This document shows, in pieces, positions 16,693-25,827 of a stretch of DNA of 54,762 nucleotides. Where the stretch lies: positions 1 through 54,762 of the forward strand of contig CAVDRM010000014.1 of the NCBI GenBank assembly GCA_963611355.1, given 5' to 3'. This stretch comes from CAVDRM01 sp963611355 (GTDB lineage Bacteria; Bacillota; Clostridia; Christensenellales; Aristaeellaceae). The first letter of the stretch is position 1; every line of letters starts with the position of its first letter. The notes beneath the pieces were generated by a model. The model was not told the DNA's origin, did no database searches, and worked only from the letters and a program-made list of their open reading frames with translations. Position numbers and translations under genes: made by a program.

Positions 16693-17841
16693 TCAGCAGA
16701 CGGGCGAGCCGGATTCTTCAATGATTTCCGAGAGCGAGGCCGGCTCATATCCGTGCTCATGCATCCATTTTGCCATGGTCAGGATGCGTTCTCCGTAATC
16801 CGGCTCGTAGGCGCAATAATCAGGGTAGAAGTACTGCTCATGGATAACCATTTGAATGAATGCGCTTGCGGACGGATTTTCGTTGAGCTTGTCAAGAAAC
16901 GGCTCTACGCGGTCGGCCGTCAGGTCTCCGGCGTTGAGAACCATATGCAGCTTGGCAAAGACGATATCCTCTTCCGGGTCAACCCAAAAGCAGCGATGCT
17001 CCGCATGGTCCACCTGCTCACGGGAGAGGTAGTAGGAGACGATTGGTTCGCCTTCCTGATAGCAGGGCGTGTAATAGTCCTCTCCCTTGCAGCGAATCAG
17101 GTAGCCGCACAGGGCACGATAGCCGAGTGCGCGGAGCGCCCGCGTGCCCTCCTTGGTGGCCGCGCCCCAATGCAGGGTGGTGGTATTGCGCATGGCCTTT
17201 TCACCGACGATGCGCCGCAGTTCCTGAGTGACCAGCAGACAATCCCGCCTGACCGTTTCATAGCTTTCGTGCGCATAGGGCAGGTCTGGCATTTCGCTAC
17301 GGGCGTGGAAGGAAAAGGTCAGCCAATCGGCATTGGCGGTAAATTCCTCGCGGTAGCGGGCAGTCATCATGGAGAGATTGAACGCGCCGTCCCCTGTTTC
17401 ATAAAAGGCGTTGATGTGCACCTTGCTGCCGTAAAGGTCGTGCGCCTTTTTGAAGCATTGAAGATAGGGATTTTGAAAGATGGTGGCGTAATCATCCTGA
17501 TGTGTGTGCAAATCCCGAAAGCCGAGGATGAAGTCGTCCACCGTGAAGCGATACTTATGATACGCCTTTTTGAACACATAGACGCTGATGGTCTGCCGTT
17601 CGCCCGTCACCGCATTGACGGCGGTCAGACGGTTGAAGCGCCCGTCCAGCAGGACGGCAGCAGAAAATGTACCGTCCGTGTTCTTTGTCGCGGGAACGCC
17701 GTTCACGGTGACGCGCTCTGCGCCGTCCGCCTGTACGGTTGCGATGATTTGAAGTCTGTCATTCACCCACACGCCATCGGCTGCGCCGACCATGACATCG
17801 CCGTGCAGCGGGAATAAAAATCGAAATGATTGCGTATTCAC
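16693..17841 (-). CDS. Polysaccharide-deacetylase-like protein of unknown substrate
   Basis: A 382-aa cytoplasmic-looking protein (no signal peptide). After an N-terminal beta-rich part of about 95 residues, it has YRFTVDDFILGFRDLHTHQD, VHINAFYETGD, LTFSFHARSEMPDLPY and TTTLHWGAATKEGTRALRAL. These resemble the strand order of NodB-like carbohydrate esterases (D-D, then H-x-x-x near TFSFHA, then a late barrel) but do not give the canonical TFDDG and H-x3-H motifs. I therefore call only the fold. The start at GTG 17841 follows AGAGGAAG; a TTG six codons upstream would overlap that site. It is last gene of a leftward operon after the GH20 and DUF4965 genes, 21 nt apart, so it probably helps process the same glycan. 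Confidence 0.65.
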   Translation of the reverse strand: MNTQSFRFLFPLHGDVMVGAADGVWVNDRLQIIATVQADGAERVTVNGVPATKNTDGTFSAAVLLDGRFNRLTAVNAVTGERQTISVYVFKKAYHKYRFTVDDFILGFRDLHTHQDDYATIFQNPYLQCFKKAHDLYGSKVHINAFYETGDGAFNLSMMTARYREEFTANADWLTFSFHARSEMPDLPYAHESYETVRRDCLLVTQELRRIVGEKAMRNTTTLHWGAATKEGTRALRALGYRALCGYLIRCKGEDYYTPCYQEGEPIVSYYLSREQVDHAEHRCFWVDPEEDIVFAKLHMVLNAGDLTADRVEPFLDKLNENPSASAFIQMVIHEQYFYPDYCAYEPDYGERILTMAKWMHEHGYEPASLSEIIEESGSPVC

Positions 17842-17862
17842 GAAACTTCCTCTTTTCAATCA

Positions 17863-19833
17863 TCAGATAATGGGCGAACGAAGCTGCTGGCCATCGGAAA
17901 ACTGGGCGCGGATGGCTTCGTTTTCCGCAAACGACTGACGAGCGGCAAAGCTGACCAGAAAAATGTCACCGGTGTCCTCGGCTGTCTTTACGGTCTGCAC
18001 ACCGACCACCGCATCATCGGGATAGGGATTTTCGACAACATAGCGGAAAGCGGTCGTGCCGTCCGCCCGATGCTGCGGAAGGGTGGTGAATGTCACCTCG
18101 GACAGGGAGCAGTCCACATTATAGCAGTCATACTCCTCGTGGCGGGAGCGTCCCCAATCGCACGCGCCGTTCATGATGTTTACGCCGTAGATAATCGGAA
18201 TTTCCAAGGTGCGGCCGCTGCGGTAAGTGACGATATACTTGCCGACCGTATCCTTTTCCAGCAGCATCGGGGCGCTGGTGATGTAGACATGCTCGCGGCG
18301 TATCGTTGTCATATGGGTAAATTCCAGATGCGCCTTGGCAATGGTTTTGCGGTTGCGGTAGAGGTACAGCTCCTCCATGCTCGCCTTCAGCAGCGCATCG
18401 TAGCTGTCCTCGGTATAATCCGTTTTCCAGAAGAGGTACGCGCCGAAGACGATGCTCAGGAGAACGCCGTTGCGCTGCATGGTGACTTCCTCCAGCGTCG
18501 TCCAGTGAGAGGGCGCCGCGCCCTTTGCACCGGCCTCTACGCGCTGCTGCCAGTTGATGATGCCGCGAGGGTCCCAATTGCCGTAGGTCATGGTCATGCC
18601 GCGGGAGAGGAAGGTTTGGTCATGCTTTACGCTCATGCCCCAATACCAGTTATGGGCGATGCAGTCCTTATCAATCATGTCCAGCGCCGGATAGGTCGCC
18701 GGCATATCATGCACGGTGTTGCGGGAGCATTTGCAATGGCGCTCTGCGCCTCCCATGCCCTCGCCCCAGCTTGTGATGTGATTCAGCACCTTTTCCGCCC
18801 AGTACATCAGGCGGATGCCGTGCGCAGCCAGATATGCATGAATGCGGTTGATGTCGCCTGCCAGAATTTCGGGAGCGGAGCGCTCCCTGCAGCGTTCGCA
18901 AAGCCCGTAGGTGTAAAATTCATCGTGCCCAACCTGCATGACCTTCGGATGAAAGACATCAATCACCTCGTCCATGACCTCAAACAGGAGCTTATAAGAT
19001 TCGGGATTGGAGGGGCAATAGGTGTCCGGAAAAGGATCGTAGGGGCGCTCGGACAGCTCCTGATGGGCGTTGAGGAGATAGTCCGCATGGCTCAGGCACG
19101 GCACCTCCGGGATGACCTCCATGCCGCGCTCCCGGCAGTAGGCGACCAGCCCGCGCACGGTGTCCTGCGGCAGAAAACCGCCGTCGCCGTTTTCAAAATG
19201 AATGGAATTTTTGACCCAGCCGAACATGTTCTGCACTTCATCGGCGCGCTTGGGATAGCGACTCATTTCCTTGCAGTATTCGACCCAGCTTTCATTGATT
19301 TCGGGATGCTTTTTGTACTCCATCGCACCGCCGACCTCAATGATGATGGTGTTGTAGCGGTAGTACATCAGCATATCTACGATTTTATAAAACTGGTCCA
19401 GCTGCTTTTCGCCGGGCAGATAGACCTTAAGACCGCGGAAGGGGCATTGCGGCGCGGCAAAGCGAATGCCTCCGGGGACAAAGCCGTTATCGGCCTGCGC
19501 CTGCTGAAGCACTTCATAGACGCCGTAGAGCAGGCCGCGTTTGCCCTCGGAATAGACTGTGATGACATTCTCTTTTCCGCAAACGGCAAAGGCATCCTCA
19601 GCGCTTAATTCCCTGTCGGATGCGCCCAAGGCTTTCAGCTTCTGTCTGAGCGCTTCGGGGAAGCCCTTGCTGATTTGAATGTCCGTCCATGCGTCTTCAT
19701 TCTGGCCGGCCAATGGCTGCATATCGGCAAGGATGTTCTTATACAGCCCGTTTTCCATCTGTACGGCTGCGACGGAGAGCCGTTTCTTTCCCTCTGTCAC
19801 GCAGTATGTGTTCAGTGCTGACATCATGCTCAT
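17863..19833 (-). CDS. GH20-like beta-N-acetylhexosaminidase
   Basis: A 656-aa protein with the GH20 layout: an N-terminal alpha/beta domain (FAVCGKENVITVYSEGKRGL LYG region, as in the GH20b domain), then a TIM barrel starting at FRGLKVYLPGE, with RYNTIIIEVGGAMEYKKHPE, GMEVIPEVPCLSHADY and the catalytic Asp-Glu pair in VMQVGHDEFYTYGLC near residue 310. GH20 enzymes remove terminal GlcNAc/GalNAc by substrate-assisted catalysis. No signal peptide is seen, so it may act on imported oligosaccharides. ATG 19833 has AAGGAG 9 nt upstream, and it starts 6 nt after the preceding gene. Divergence from classical GH20 in the C-terminal half means the exact substrate is open. Confidence 0.78.
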   Translation of the reverse strand: MSMMSALNTYCVTEGKKRLSVAAVQMENGLYKNILADMQPLAGQNEDAWTDIQISKGFPEALRQKLKALGASDRELSAEDAFAVCGKENVITVYSEGKRGLLYGVYEVLQQAQADNGFVPGGIRFAAPQCPFRGLKVYLPGEKQLDQFYKIVDMLMYYRYNTIIIEVGGAMEYKKHPEINESWVEYCKEMSRYPKRADEVQNMFGWVKNSIHFENGDGGFLPQDTVRGLVAYCRERGMEVIPEVPCLSHADYLLNAHQELSERPYDPFPDTYCPSNPESYKLLFEVMDEVIDVFHPKVMQVGHDEFYTYGLCERCRERSAPEILAGDINRIHAYLAAHGIRLMYWAEKVLNHITSWGEGMGGAERHCKCSRNTVHDMPATYPALDMIDKDCIAHNWYWGMSVKHDQTFLSRGMTMTYGNWDPRGIINWQQRVEAGAKGAAPSHWTTLEEVTMQRNGVLLSIVFGAYLFWKTDYTEDSYDALLKASMEELYLYRNRKTIAKAHLEFTHMTTIRREHVYITSAPMLLEKDTVGKYIVTYRSGRTLEIPIIYGVNIMNGACDWGRSRHEEYDCYNVDCSLSEVTFTTLPQHRADGTTAFRYVVENPYPDDAVVGVQTVKTAEDTGDIFLVSFAARQSFAENEAIRAQFSDGQQLRSPII

Positions 19834-19839
19834 GATGCA

Positions 19840-21747
19840 TTACTCCTTCTCTTCAAAATGACATTTGCCGGACTGTTCAAGCAGTTTGATAAACAGGCCG
19901 CCCTGCACGGTGCGATTCTGCGAATAGAAGCGCGCCGCCGTCTTGGTGCTGTACCAGTCGGACATCGGGACGCGGTTTTCCGTTTCGTTAAAGAAACGCC
20001 AGACGGGTGCAATAAAACGGGCAAATTCCTCGCGTGTATCCGCCAGTGTCGCCGTCCAGCAGAGCCAGTCTGTCTTGGAGGTCGTACCGCGGCAGTCGAG
20101 CGTGATGCCATAGGGATTGGCGTACTGCCAGTAGGAGGCAAATTCGCTCTTGATTCTGTTTTCGGGGAAGAGGTGCGTACCGAAAAGCTTATCCCACACC
20201 ATATTGTATTTGAGGCTGAAGGTATCAGGCTGGTCAAACGCCAAACGGAAACAGCCGTCGCCGTTGTCGGCGCGTTTGACCCAGTTTTGGGCCATCTCCT
20301 GCGCGGTTTTCATATAGCTGTCCGCTTCCTCGGCGTCTCCGCTCATCCTGAGAAGCCGCGCCATGGACGCAACGCCCATGATGGCCTTGACGGAAAGGTT
20401 GCAGTTGTGCGGCAGGTGCTTGAAAAAGTCGTCCGTGCAGCGCTGGCTTTCCGGGTCAACGCCGTGCGCAACGAGATAATCCGCCCACTGCTTAAAGGAC
20501 TTCTTATGCTGAACGAACAGCGCGGCATCCTTTTGGGCAACTGCGGCGGCGGCAGCCATCACCAGCATATTGCCGCATTCTTCAATCGGCATCTGCATTT
20601 CGGGATCAGTGCCGTTGGAGTAGGACTGCCCATTCAGAATAGGGTATGTGCCTACATCGTGCGGCGCAAAGTCAAATGGCCATGCCTCGCTCTCTGAATA
20701 ACGGAAAACAGGACGCAGCATTGCATTCACAAGCTCCGGATTGTAATACAGGAGCATGGGCATGGAGGGATAGCTGACGTCCACCGTTGCGGCGCAGCCG
20801 TTGGAGAGGCATTCCTTGGAAATGAACAAAAGCCCATCCTCATCGTCCTCCACCAGCTTGTGCGCCGCCATGACCTGCCGGTAAGCCAGCGACAGCATGT
20901 CCGCATACTGCTCGCCGCCCGCCTCGGTTGCCTTTTGAGTAAGGTCGTCAGAAAAAATCGTTTCCCGTGCGGTAAGCGCGTCATAATCGCTGAAAGCCTC
21001 GCGGATGGCTTCCTCGATGGTCTTTCCGTTCTTCGTCCAATAGCCCTTCAAGCGCTTGTGGAAGTATTCGATGCTCTCAATATCGTCATAGGCAAAGGCA
21101 AACAGCGCATGTTGGTTATTGTTTAATGCAATTTTTGCCGTTGCGAAGGTCTCACCGCGCACCTTGGTAAAGTCCGCTTGTCCTGCACGGACGCAGAGAT
21201 AGAAATAGCCCCAGCTGATGCGGGTATCATCGCCGGCTCCCGCAATGACATTCTGCTTCACGCTGCCCATTTTTGCAACGGAGATATTGTCAAGCTGTCC
21301 CTTTTCTGTCGTAATCGGCTCTTCCCGTGCCGCATCAAGGCAAAGCTCCTCTGATGCGCGCACCTCGGCGTTTACCGTATGTTTTTTGCCGTCCGTGCTT
21401 TCCGCTTTCAGCTCCAGGTAGGAAACAGGGCGGCTGCTTAAATAGAGGTCATCGGCAAAGAGAGGGGAGAAAAAGCGGACGTTCAGACGAACACCGGCAG
21501 CCTCAAAGGTATAAACGGTCGCCAAGGCTGTAATGTCCATGGCCGTTTGCTGCATGGGGATGCCGCCGGCTTCCTCACCGCCCATAAAGCGGTATAAAGC
21601 GCCGTCAACGGTCAGATATCCGTTCAGCGTGTTGGTATGCCCCGTCCAATGGCAGGTGGCCTTTTGATTCAGCCTATCCGCACAGGACCAGACGCTGAAA
21701 AAGGGGTCAATCGTAATCAGGGGTACTGCAGGTGCTCTAAGCTTCAT
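19840..21747 (-). CDS. Glutaminase-A-like / DUF4965-family hydrolase
   Basis: A 635-aa protein. The opening LRAPAVPLITIDPFFSVWSC, with LNQKATCHWTGHTNTLNGYL, is the hallmark of the DUF4964/DUF5127/DUF4965/DUF1793 group, annotated as glutaminase A-like after fungal GtaA. Later regions include YRQVMAAHKLVEDDEDGLLFISKE, NGCAATVDVSYPSMPMLLYY and MPIEECGNMLVMAAAAAVAQ (alpha/alpha-barrel part), and GITLDCRGTTSKTDWLCWTA. In gut bacteria these genes sit among glycosidases, and a glycosidase role is likelier than glutamine hydrolysis; this is inference from context. No signal peptide. The start at 21747 has GGAGG 8 nt upstream. First gene of a leftward operon with the GH20-like and deacetylase-like genes. 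Confidence 0.82.
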   Translation of the reverse strand: MKLRAPAVPLITIDPFFSVWSCADRLNQKATCHWTGHTNTLNGYLTVDGALYRFMGGEEAGGIPMQQTAMDITALATVYTFEAAGVRLNVRFFSPLFADDLYLSSRPVSYLELKAESTDGKKHTVNAEVRASEELCLDAAREEPITTEKGQLDNISVAKMGSVKQNVIAGAGDDTRISWGYFYLCVRAGQADFTKVRGETFATAKIALNNNQHALFAFAYDDIESIEYFHKRLKGYWTKNGKTIEEAIREAFSDYDALTARETIFSDDLTQKATEAGGEQYADMLSLAYRQVMAAHKLVEDDEDGLLFISKECLSNGCAATVDVSYPSMPMLLYYNPELVNAMLRPVFRYSESEAWPFDFAPHDVGTYPILNGQSYSNGTDPEMQMPIEECGNMLVMAAAAAVAQKDAALFVQHKKSFKQWADYLVAHGVDPESQRCTDDFFKHLPHNCNLSVKAIMGVASMARLLRMSGDAEEADSYMKTAQEMAQNWVKRADNGDGCFRLAFDQPDTFSLKYNMVWDKLFGTHLFPENRIKSEFASYWQYANPYGITLDCRGTTSKTDWLCWTATLADTREEFARFIAPVWRFFNETENRVPMSDWYSTKTAARFYSQNRTVQGGLFIKLLEQSGKCHFEEKE

Positions 21748-21793
21748 GGCAAGATCCTCCGATGTGTTTTAAAGAAAAGGAAAAAAATTCCTC

Positions 21794-21822
21794 TTGACTT
21801 TCTTCGTGATGGATTATATCAT
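21794..21822 (+). promoter_or_regulatory. Rightward promoter for the AraC-GH2 operon
   Basis: TTGACT (21794-21799), a 17-nt spacer and TATCAT (21817-21822). Its -10 box overlaps the -10 of the leftward promoter. Confidence 0.6.
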
Positions 21823-21841
21823 TTGATGGGGGTGCTTGAAA
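21813..21841 (-). promoter_or_regulatory. Leftward promoter for the DUF4965-GH20 operon
   Basis: On the minus strand TTTCAA (21836-21841), a 17-nt spacer and a consensus TATAAT (21813-21818). It is interlocked with the rightward promoter. Confidence 0.6.
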
Positions 21842-21875
21842 TAGATAAAATCAAGAAAAAGGTGTGTGATATTAT

Positions 21876-22721
21876 TTGAAGGAGGACCTGCAGTTCTTCT
21901 ATGCCGAGTCGCCCACAACCCCGCTGTTCGTAGAGCTGGCCGGAATATCCTACTGTGACGGCAGCTACTACTGCGAAAGGGAATGCTCTGATGTAACGGT
22001 GATGGAGTATATCGTCCGCGGGCGCGGTGTTGTCCTCTGTGACGGCAAACGCTATGAGCCGGAAGATGGCGATGTGTATATTTTGCATCAAGGCAGCAAA
22101 CACGCCTATTATTCCGACGCGAATGACCCGTGGACAAAGATATTCTGCAACCTGAAGGGTAATCTGGCCGAGGATCTCCTGCGCGCCTACGGCCTTCAAA
22201 ACACAGTGCTGGTTCATGGTTTCTGGAATGAACAGATTTTTTCGGATTTATATGCCCTTTGCTGCCGCAAAGAGCCGCAGAAAAAGATTTTTGAGCTGTG
22301 CGCCTTGAAATTCCATGAAATCGTCTCCCAGCTTTACGCCTTTGAGAGCGAATCCGCTCACATTACCGAGGAGGCGCAGCAGCTTAGAGACTATTTAGAC
22401 AACCGCATCTTTGAGCATGTGAGCATCGAGGAGCTGTCGTCCTCGATTTATCGCTCGCCGGACTACGTTATCAAGCTCTTTCGGAAAAACTACGGGCAGA
22501 CGCCCTACGCCTATTTCCTTCGGCAGAAAATGCTGGCTGCGGAAAATCTGCTGCGCACTACGCAGATGCCCTGCCGCGAAATCGCAAGACGTCTTCGGTT
22601 TGAAGACCCGCATTATTTTTCCAATTTGTTCAAAAAGAAACACGGCGTTTCCCCTCAGAGGTACCGCAGCTCTATGTGTCAGCAGGGAAAAAGAAGCGAA
22701 ATGGCAGAATTAAAGGAGTGA
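21876..22721 (+). CDS. AraC-family transcriptional regulator
   Basis: A 281-aa one-component regulator. The N-terminal cupin-type sensor (IVRGRGVVLCDGKRYEPEDG, then VYILHQGSKHAY) would bind a small effector, probably a sugar. The C-terminal 100 residues are an AraC double helix-turn-helix (VSIEELSSSIYRSPDYVIKL, FRKNYGQTPYAYFLRQKML, CREIARRLRFEDPHYFSNLF). The only possible start is TTG at 21876, since a TGA in frame lies just upstream. The AAGGAGG motif here lies inside the first codons, so the ribosome site must be the weaker AAGGTG about 13 nt upstream, which predicts low translation. It sits between divergent glycan operons with interlocked promoters and probably controls both. Confidence 0.88.
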   Translation: MKEDLQFFYAESPTTPLFVELAGISYCDGSYYCERECSDVTVMEYIVRGRGVVLCDGKRYEPEDGDVYILHQGSKHAYYSDANDPWTKIFCNLKGNLAEDLLRAYGLQNTVLVHGFWNEQIFSDLYALCCRKEPQKKIFELCALKFHEIVSQLYAFESESAHITEEAQQLRDYLDNRIFEHVSIEELSSSIYRSPDYVIKLFRKNYGQTPYAYFLRQKMLAAENLLRTTQMPCREIARRLRFEDPHYFSNLFKKKHGVSPQRYRSSMCQQGKRSEMAELKE

Positions 22722-22729
22722 GCAATGAT

Positions 22730-25123
22730 ATGCGAGAGATTATGCCACTGAACAGAGACTGGCTGTATGCTCGCGACCTTCCGAAGGACGAAACGCTCTC
22801 TTTTGAAGGGACGGAGGGTGAATGCGTGGAGCTTCCGCATGCCAACACCCTGCTTCCGTATAATTACCTGGACGAACAGGCGTACCAGTTCGTTTCCGGC
22901 TACAAAAGGATGCTGTTTGCATCCGACGAATGGAAGCATAAGCGCGTTTTCCTGCGTTTTGAAGGCGTGATGGCTTATGCCGAGGTCTTCTGCAACGGGC
23001 AGTTTGCCGGACATCACAGGGGCGGCTATACACCGTTTACCGTGGAAATAACAAAATATTTATGTTTCGGCGAAGAAAACAGCATTTTTGTGCGCGTCGA
23101 TTCAACCGAACGCCCCGATTTTCCGCCCTGCGGGAATGTGGTCGATTATCTGACCTACGGCGGCATCTACCGCGAGGTGTCGTTGGAAATCACAGAGCAG
23201 GATTTTGTCCGCACGCTTTTCGTCAGCCCAAAGAAGGCGGACGGCGGCGAAGAGGTGCGGTCGGCGCTTCAATTCGGCGCACCGTTGGCAAAAGAAACAG
23301 AGTTGAAAGTTTTCTTAAAAGGCCACGGCACGGAGAAAACCGTCTGTTTTTCGCTGGCAAAGGGAGAAGCCTCGGCAGAAGCGGTCTTCGCACATGCGGA
23401 ACGATTGCGCCACTGGTCGCCTGAAGAGCCAGCGCTATACAGCATGACGGCAGAGCTGTGGCAGGACGGCAAAAAAATGGATGAACTGCACACGCGCTTT
23501 GGCATGCGCTTTTGTGAATTTAAGCCGGACGGCTTTTATCTGAACGGCCGCCGCATGAAGCTGCTCGGTCTCAATCGTCATCAGAGCTTCCCCTATGTCG
23601 GCGGGGCGATGCCGGAGCGCGTCCAGCGGCATGATGCCGACCGCGTAAAAGAACTGGGCATGAACATCGTAAGGACGAGCCACTACCCGCAGAGCCGCCA
23701 TTTTTTAGACAGATGCGATGAAATCGGCCTGCTGGTCTTTGAAGAAATTCCAGGCTGGCAGCACATCGGGAATCTGGAATGGCAGGATATCGCCGTACAA
23801 AGCGTGCGCGAGATGATAGAACGGGACTACAACCACCCCGCCATCATTCTCTGGGGCGTGCGCATTAACGAATCTCACGACAGCTATGACTTTTATGCGC
23901 GTACGAACGCTCTGGCACATAAGCTGGACAGCACCCGTCAGACGGGCGGCGTTCGCTGCCATGTAAAGGGCGATTTTCAGGAGGATGTCTTCACCTTTAA
24001 CGAATTTATTCATGGCGGCGGCGAGCTGATGTTCCGCCCCAGAGAGGACATCACGGGGCGGAAGGAGCCTGTGCCGCTGCTGGTGACGGAAAGCAACGGC
24101 CATATGTTCCCCACCAAGCGCTTTGATACGGAAAGCCGCCTGTTGGAGCATGCGATGCGCCATCTGCGGGTGATGAACGAGGCGCTCGGCCGTGATGACC
24201 TGGTCGGCGAAATCAGCTGGTGTGCGTTTGATTACAACACCCACGGCGCTTTCGGCTCCGGCGATAAAATCTGCTACCACGGCGTTTCCGATATGTTCCG
24301 CATCCCGAAATATGCGGGGCTTGCGCTGATGTCTCAGCATCCCGTATCTCAAGGCGCAGTATTGGAGCCGCTGTCGGTCGTCTCCCGCGGCGAGCGGGAC
24401 AGAGGCGGCATTCTTCCCGTTTGGATTGCCACGAACTGTGACTATGTGCGCGTGTATAAAAACGGTGTGCTGGTCGGCGATTTTTATCCGAACCGCACGC
24501 TGTTCAAAAATCTGCCGCATCCGCCGGTTGTCATCAGCCATCTGATGCCCGCCGAGCTGGAGCTGCCGCTTCCCGCACCGCTGGCAGAAGAATTTAAGGG
24601 CTTTGTGAAAAAGCGGGCGGATGAAGGCATCCTGCAAGACCTTCTGCCGGAGGACTACCCGTATCTGGAGTCGCTGTCCGAAATGGCAGGGCTGGAGCGC
24701 GGCAAGCTGACGGAAATTTTGTTTGACAATGCAGGCGGCTGGGGGCAAAAGGAGAACATTCTGCGTCTTGAGGGGTATGTCGGCGAAAAGACCGTCATTG
24801 TCCGCGTAGTCGGTGAGGCCGCGTCCTTCGCCCGATTGGATCTGAAGGCGGACGACGATACGCTCATAGCGGACGGAGATACCTACGATGCCACGCGCAT
24901 CGTCATTCGGGCACTGGACACGATGGGCAATCTCTGCCCTTTCTACGCTTCCGGCTTCTCTGTCAGCACCAATGGGCTGGTGGATGTCATCGGGCCGAAA
25001 TCCGCAGCGCTCATCGGCGGCTGTCTGGCATTCTGGGTGAAGACCTGCGGCAAAAAGGGCAAAGCTGAAATCCGCTTGGACAGCGGCAGCGAAACGCAGA
25101 AAATCAGCATCAACATCATATAA
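22730..25123 (+). CDS. Glycoside hydrolase family 2 protein
   Basis: A 797-aa GH2 enzyme. Domains in order: sugar-binding jelly roll (VFLRFEGVMAYAEVFCNGQF, FTVEITKYL, GGIYREVSLEI), immunoglobulin-like domain (to FGMRFCEFKPDGFYLNGR), then the TIM barrel (LLGLNRHQSFPYVGGAMPER, NIVRTSHYPQSRHFLDRCDE). The acid/base Glu is in LWGVRINESHDSYDF and the probable nucleophile Glu is in LLVTESNGH. A C-terminal beta domain follows (VRVYKNGVLVGDFYPNRTLF). Likely a beta-galactosidase or beta-glucuronidase-type activity on imported oligosaccharides, since there is no signal peptide. The start at 22730 is 8 nt after the AraC gene, with GGAG 11 nt upstream; translation is probably coupled. Confidence 0.9.
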   Translation: MREIMPLNRDWLYARDLPKDETLSFEGTEGECVELPHANTLLPYNYLDEQAYQFVSGYKRMLFASDEWKHKRVFLRFEGVMAYAEVFCNGQFAGHHRGGYTPFTVEITKYLCFGEENSIFVRVDSTERPDFPPCGNVVDYLTYGGIYREVSLEITEQDFVRTLFVSPKKADGGEEVRSALQFGAPLAKETELKVFLKGHGTEKTVCFSLAKGEASAEAVFAHAERLRHWSPEEPALYSMTAELWQDGKKMDELHTRFGMRFCEFKPDGFYLNGRRMKLLGLNRHQSFPYVGGAMPERVQRHDADRVKELGMNIVRTSHYPQSRHFLDRCDEIGLLVFEEIPGWQHIGNLEWQDIAVQSVREMIERDYNHPAIILWGVRINESHDSYDFYARTNALAHKLDSTRQTGGVRCHVKGDFQEDVFTFNEFIHGGGELMFRPREDITGRKEPVPLLVTESNGHMFPTKRFDTESRLLEHAMRHLRVMNEALGRDDLVGEISWCAFDYNTHGAFGSGDKICYHGVSDMFRIPKYAGLALMSQHPVSQGAVLEPLSVVSRGERDRGGILPVWIATNCDYVRVYKNGVLVGDFYPNRTLFKNLPHPPVVISHLMPAELELPLPAPLAEEFKGFVKKRADEGILQDLLPEDYPYLESLSEMAGLERGKLTEILFDNAGGWGQKENILRLEGYVGEKTVIVRVVGEAASFARLDLKADDDTLIADGDTYDATRIVIRALDTMGNLCPFYASGFSVSTNGLVDVIGPKSAALIGGCLAFWVKTCGKKGKAEIRLDSGSETQKISINII

Positions 25124-25141
25124 TTTGGGAGGATGACTTTT

Positions 25142-25780
25142 ATGGAACAAAAGGTACTGCACATCATGGAGCAGGAAATCGACGTGGCAAACAGCCCGAT
25201 ACTCACCGAAGGCCCGCGCACGACCGAGGAACTGGAGCGGGATTGGGAATACAAGAACGGTATTTGGAAGGTGGAGGCCGGCTGGATTTGCGGCAAGCAT
25301 ACCGGCAATTCCGGCGGCATTCTCTATTCCAAGAAAGAATATATGGGCAATGTCCTGCTGGAGCTGGAAGGGCGCACCGTCCCGCCATGCGACAACGACC
25401 TGAATTTCACATGGCGCGCCGCCGGTTGGGATAACGACAAAGATGATGCGGGCATCAGCTACATCGGCGGTCTGGCGGGCTGGTGGGAGAGCAAGGCCGG
25501 CATCGAACACTACCCGGAATGCACCTGCCGTGCCGCGACCCCGCTGTTCCAATTCGAGGCAGGCAGGACGTACTTCATTCAGGCAGGCGACATAGACGGG
25601 CACTGCTTCCTCTTTGTGGACGGCCGGCTCGTGGTTGAAATGTACGACCCAAGCCCGCTGAATCAGTTTGGCAAGGTCGGTCTCGGCACCTATGCAAGCT
25701 GGATTCAGGTGAAAAATTTCCGTGTCCGTCAAATCGTCAGCCGCCCGCATCTGCTTTCCTATGCGCCCAAATTTGATTAA
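25142..25780 (+). CDS. Concanavalin-fold carbohydrate-associated protein
   Basis: A 212-aa protein with no signal peptide. The pattern of short beta strands with Trp/Gly-rich turns (WICGKHTGNSGGILYSKKEY, GNVLLELEGRTVPP, LNFTWRAAGWDND, YFIQAGDIDGHCFLFVDGRL, VGLGTYASWIQVKNFRV) resembles the concanavalin-like jelly roll of DUF1961 and 3-keto-disaccharide-hydrolase relatives. Family members occur among glycosidases; some have hydrolase activity and others only bind. No catalytic residue can be assigned. ATG 25142 has GGAGG 9 nt upstream and follows the GH2 stop by 18 nt, so it is the last gene of the AraC-GH2 operon before a terminator. Confidence 0.65.
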   Translation: MEQKVLHIMEQEIDVANSPILTEGPRTTEELERDWEYKNGIWKVEAGWICGKHTGNSGGILYSKKEYMGNVLLELEGRTVPPCDNDLNFTWRAAGWDNDKDDAGISYIGGLAGWWESKAGIEHYPECTCRAATPLFQFEAGRTYFIQAGDIDGHCFLFVDGRLVVEMYDPSPLNQFGKVGLGTYASWIQVKNFRVRQIVSRPHLLSYAPKFD

Positions 25781-25798
25781 AATATTGATGTTTTATCG

Positions 25799-25827
25799 CC
25801 CGTCTTGGAAGCAGGACGGGTCTTTTT
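25799..25827 (+). terminator. Terminator of the AraC-GH2 operon
   Basis: Stem CCCGTC (25799-25804) with GACGGG (25815-25820), a 10-nt loop, then TCTTTTT. Located 18 nt after the stop codon. Confidence 0.85.

Noticed and set aside
16690..17817. 375-codon open frame on the plus strand
   Set aside because: Antisense to the deacetylase-like gene. The minus strand has a ribosome site, operon spacing and protein-like composition, while the plus frame does not.
17830..19608. 592-codon open frame on the plus strand
   Set aside because: Antisense to the GH20-like gene, which carries the catalytic Asp-Glu pair and a good start site.
23705..25750. 681-codon open frame on the minus strand
   Set aside because: Antisense to the GH2 and lectin-fold genes, both of which have clear motifs and ribosome sites.
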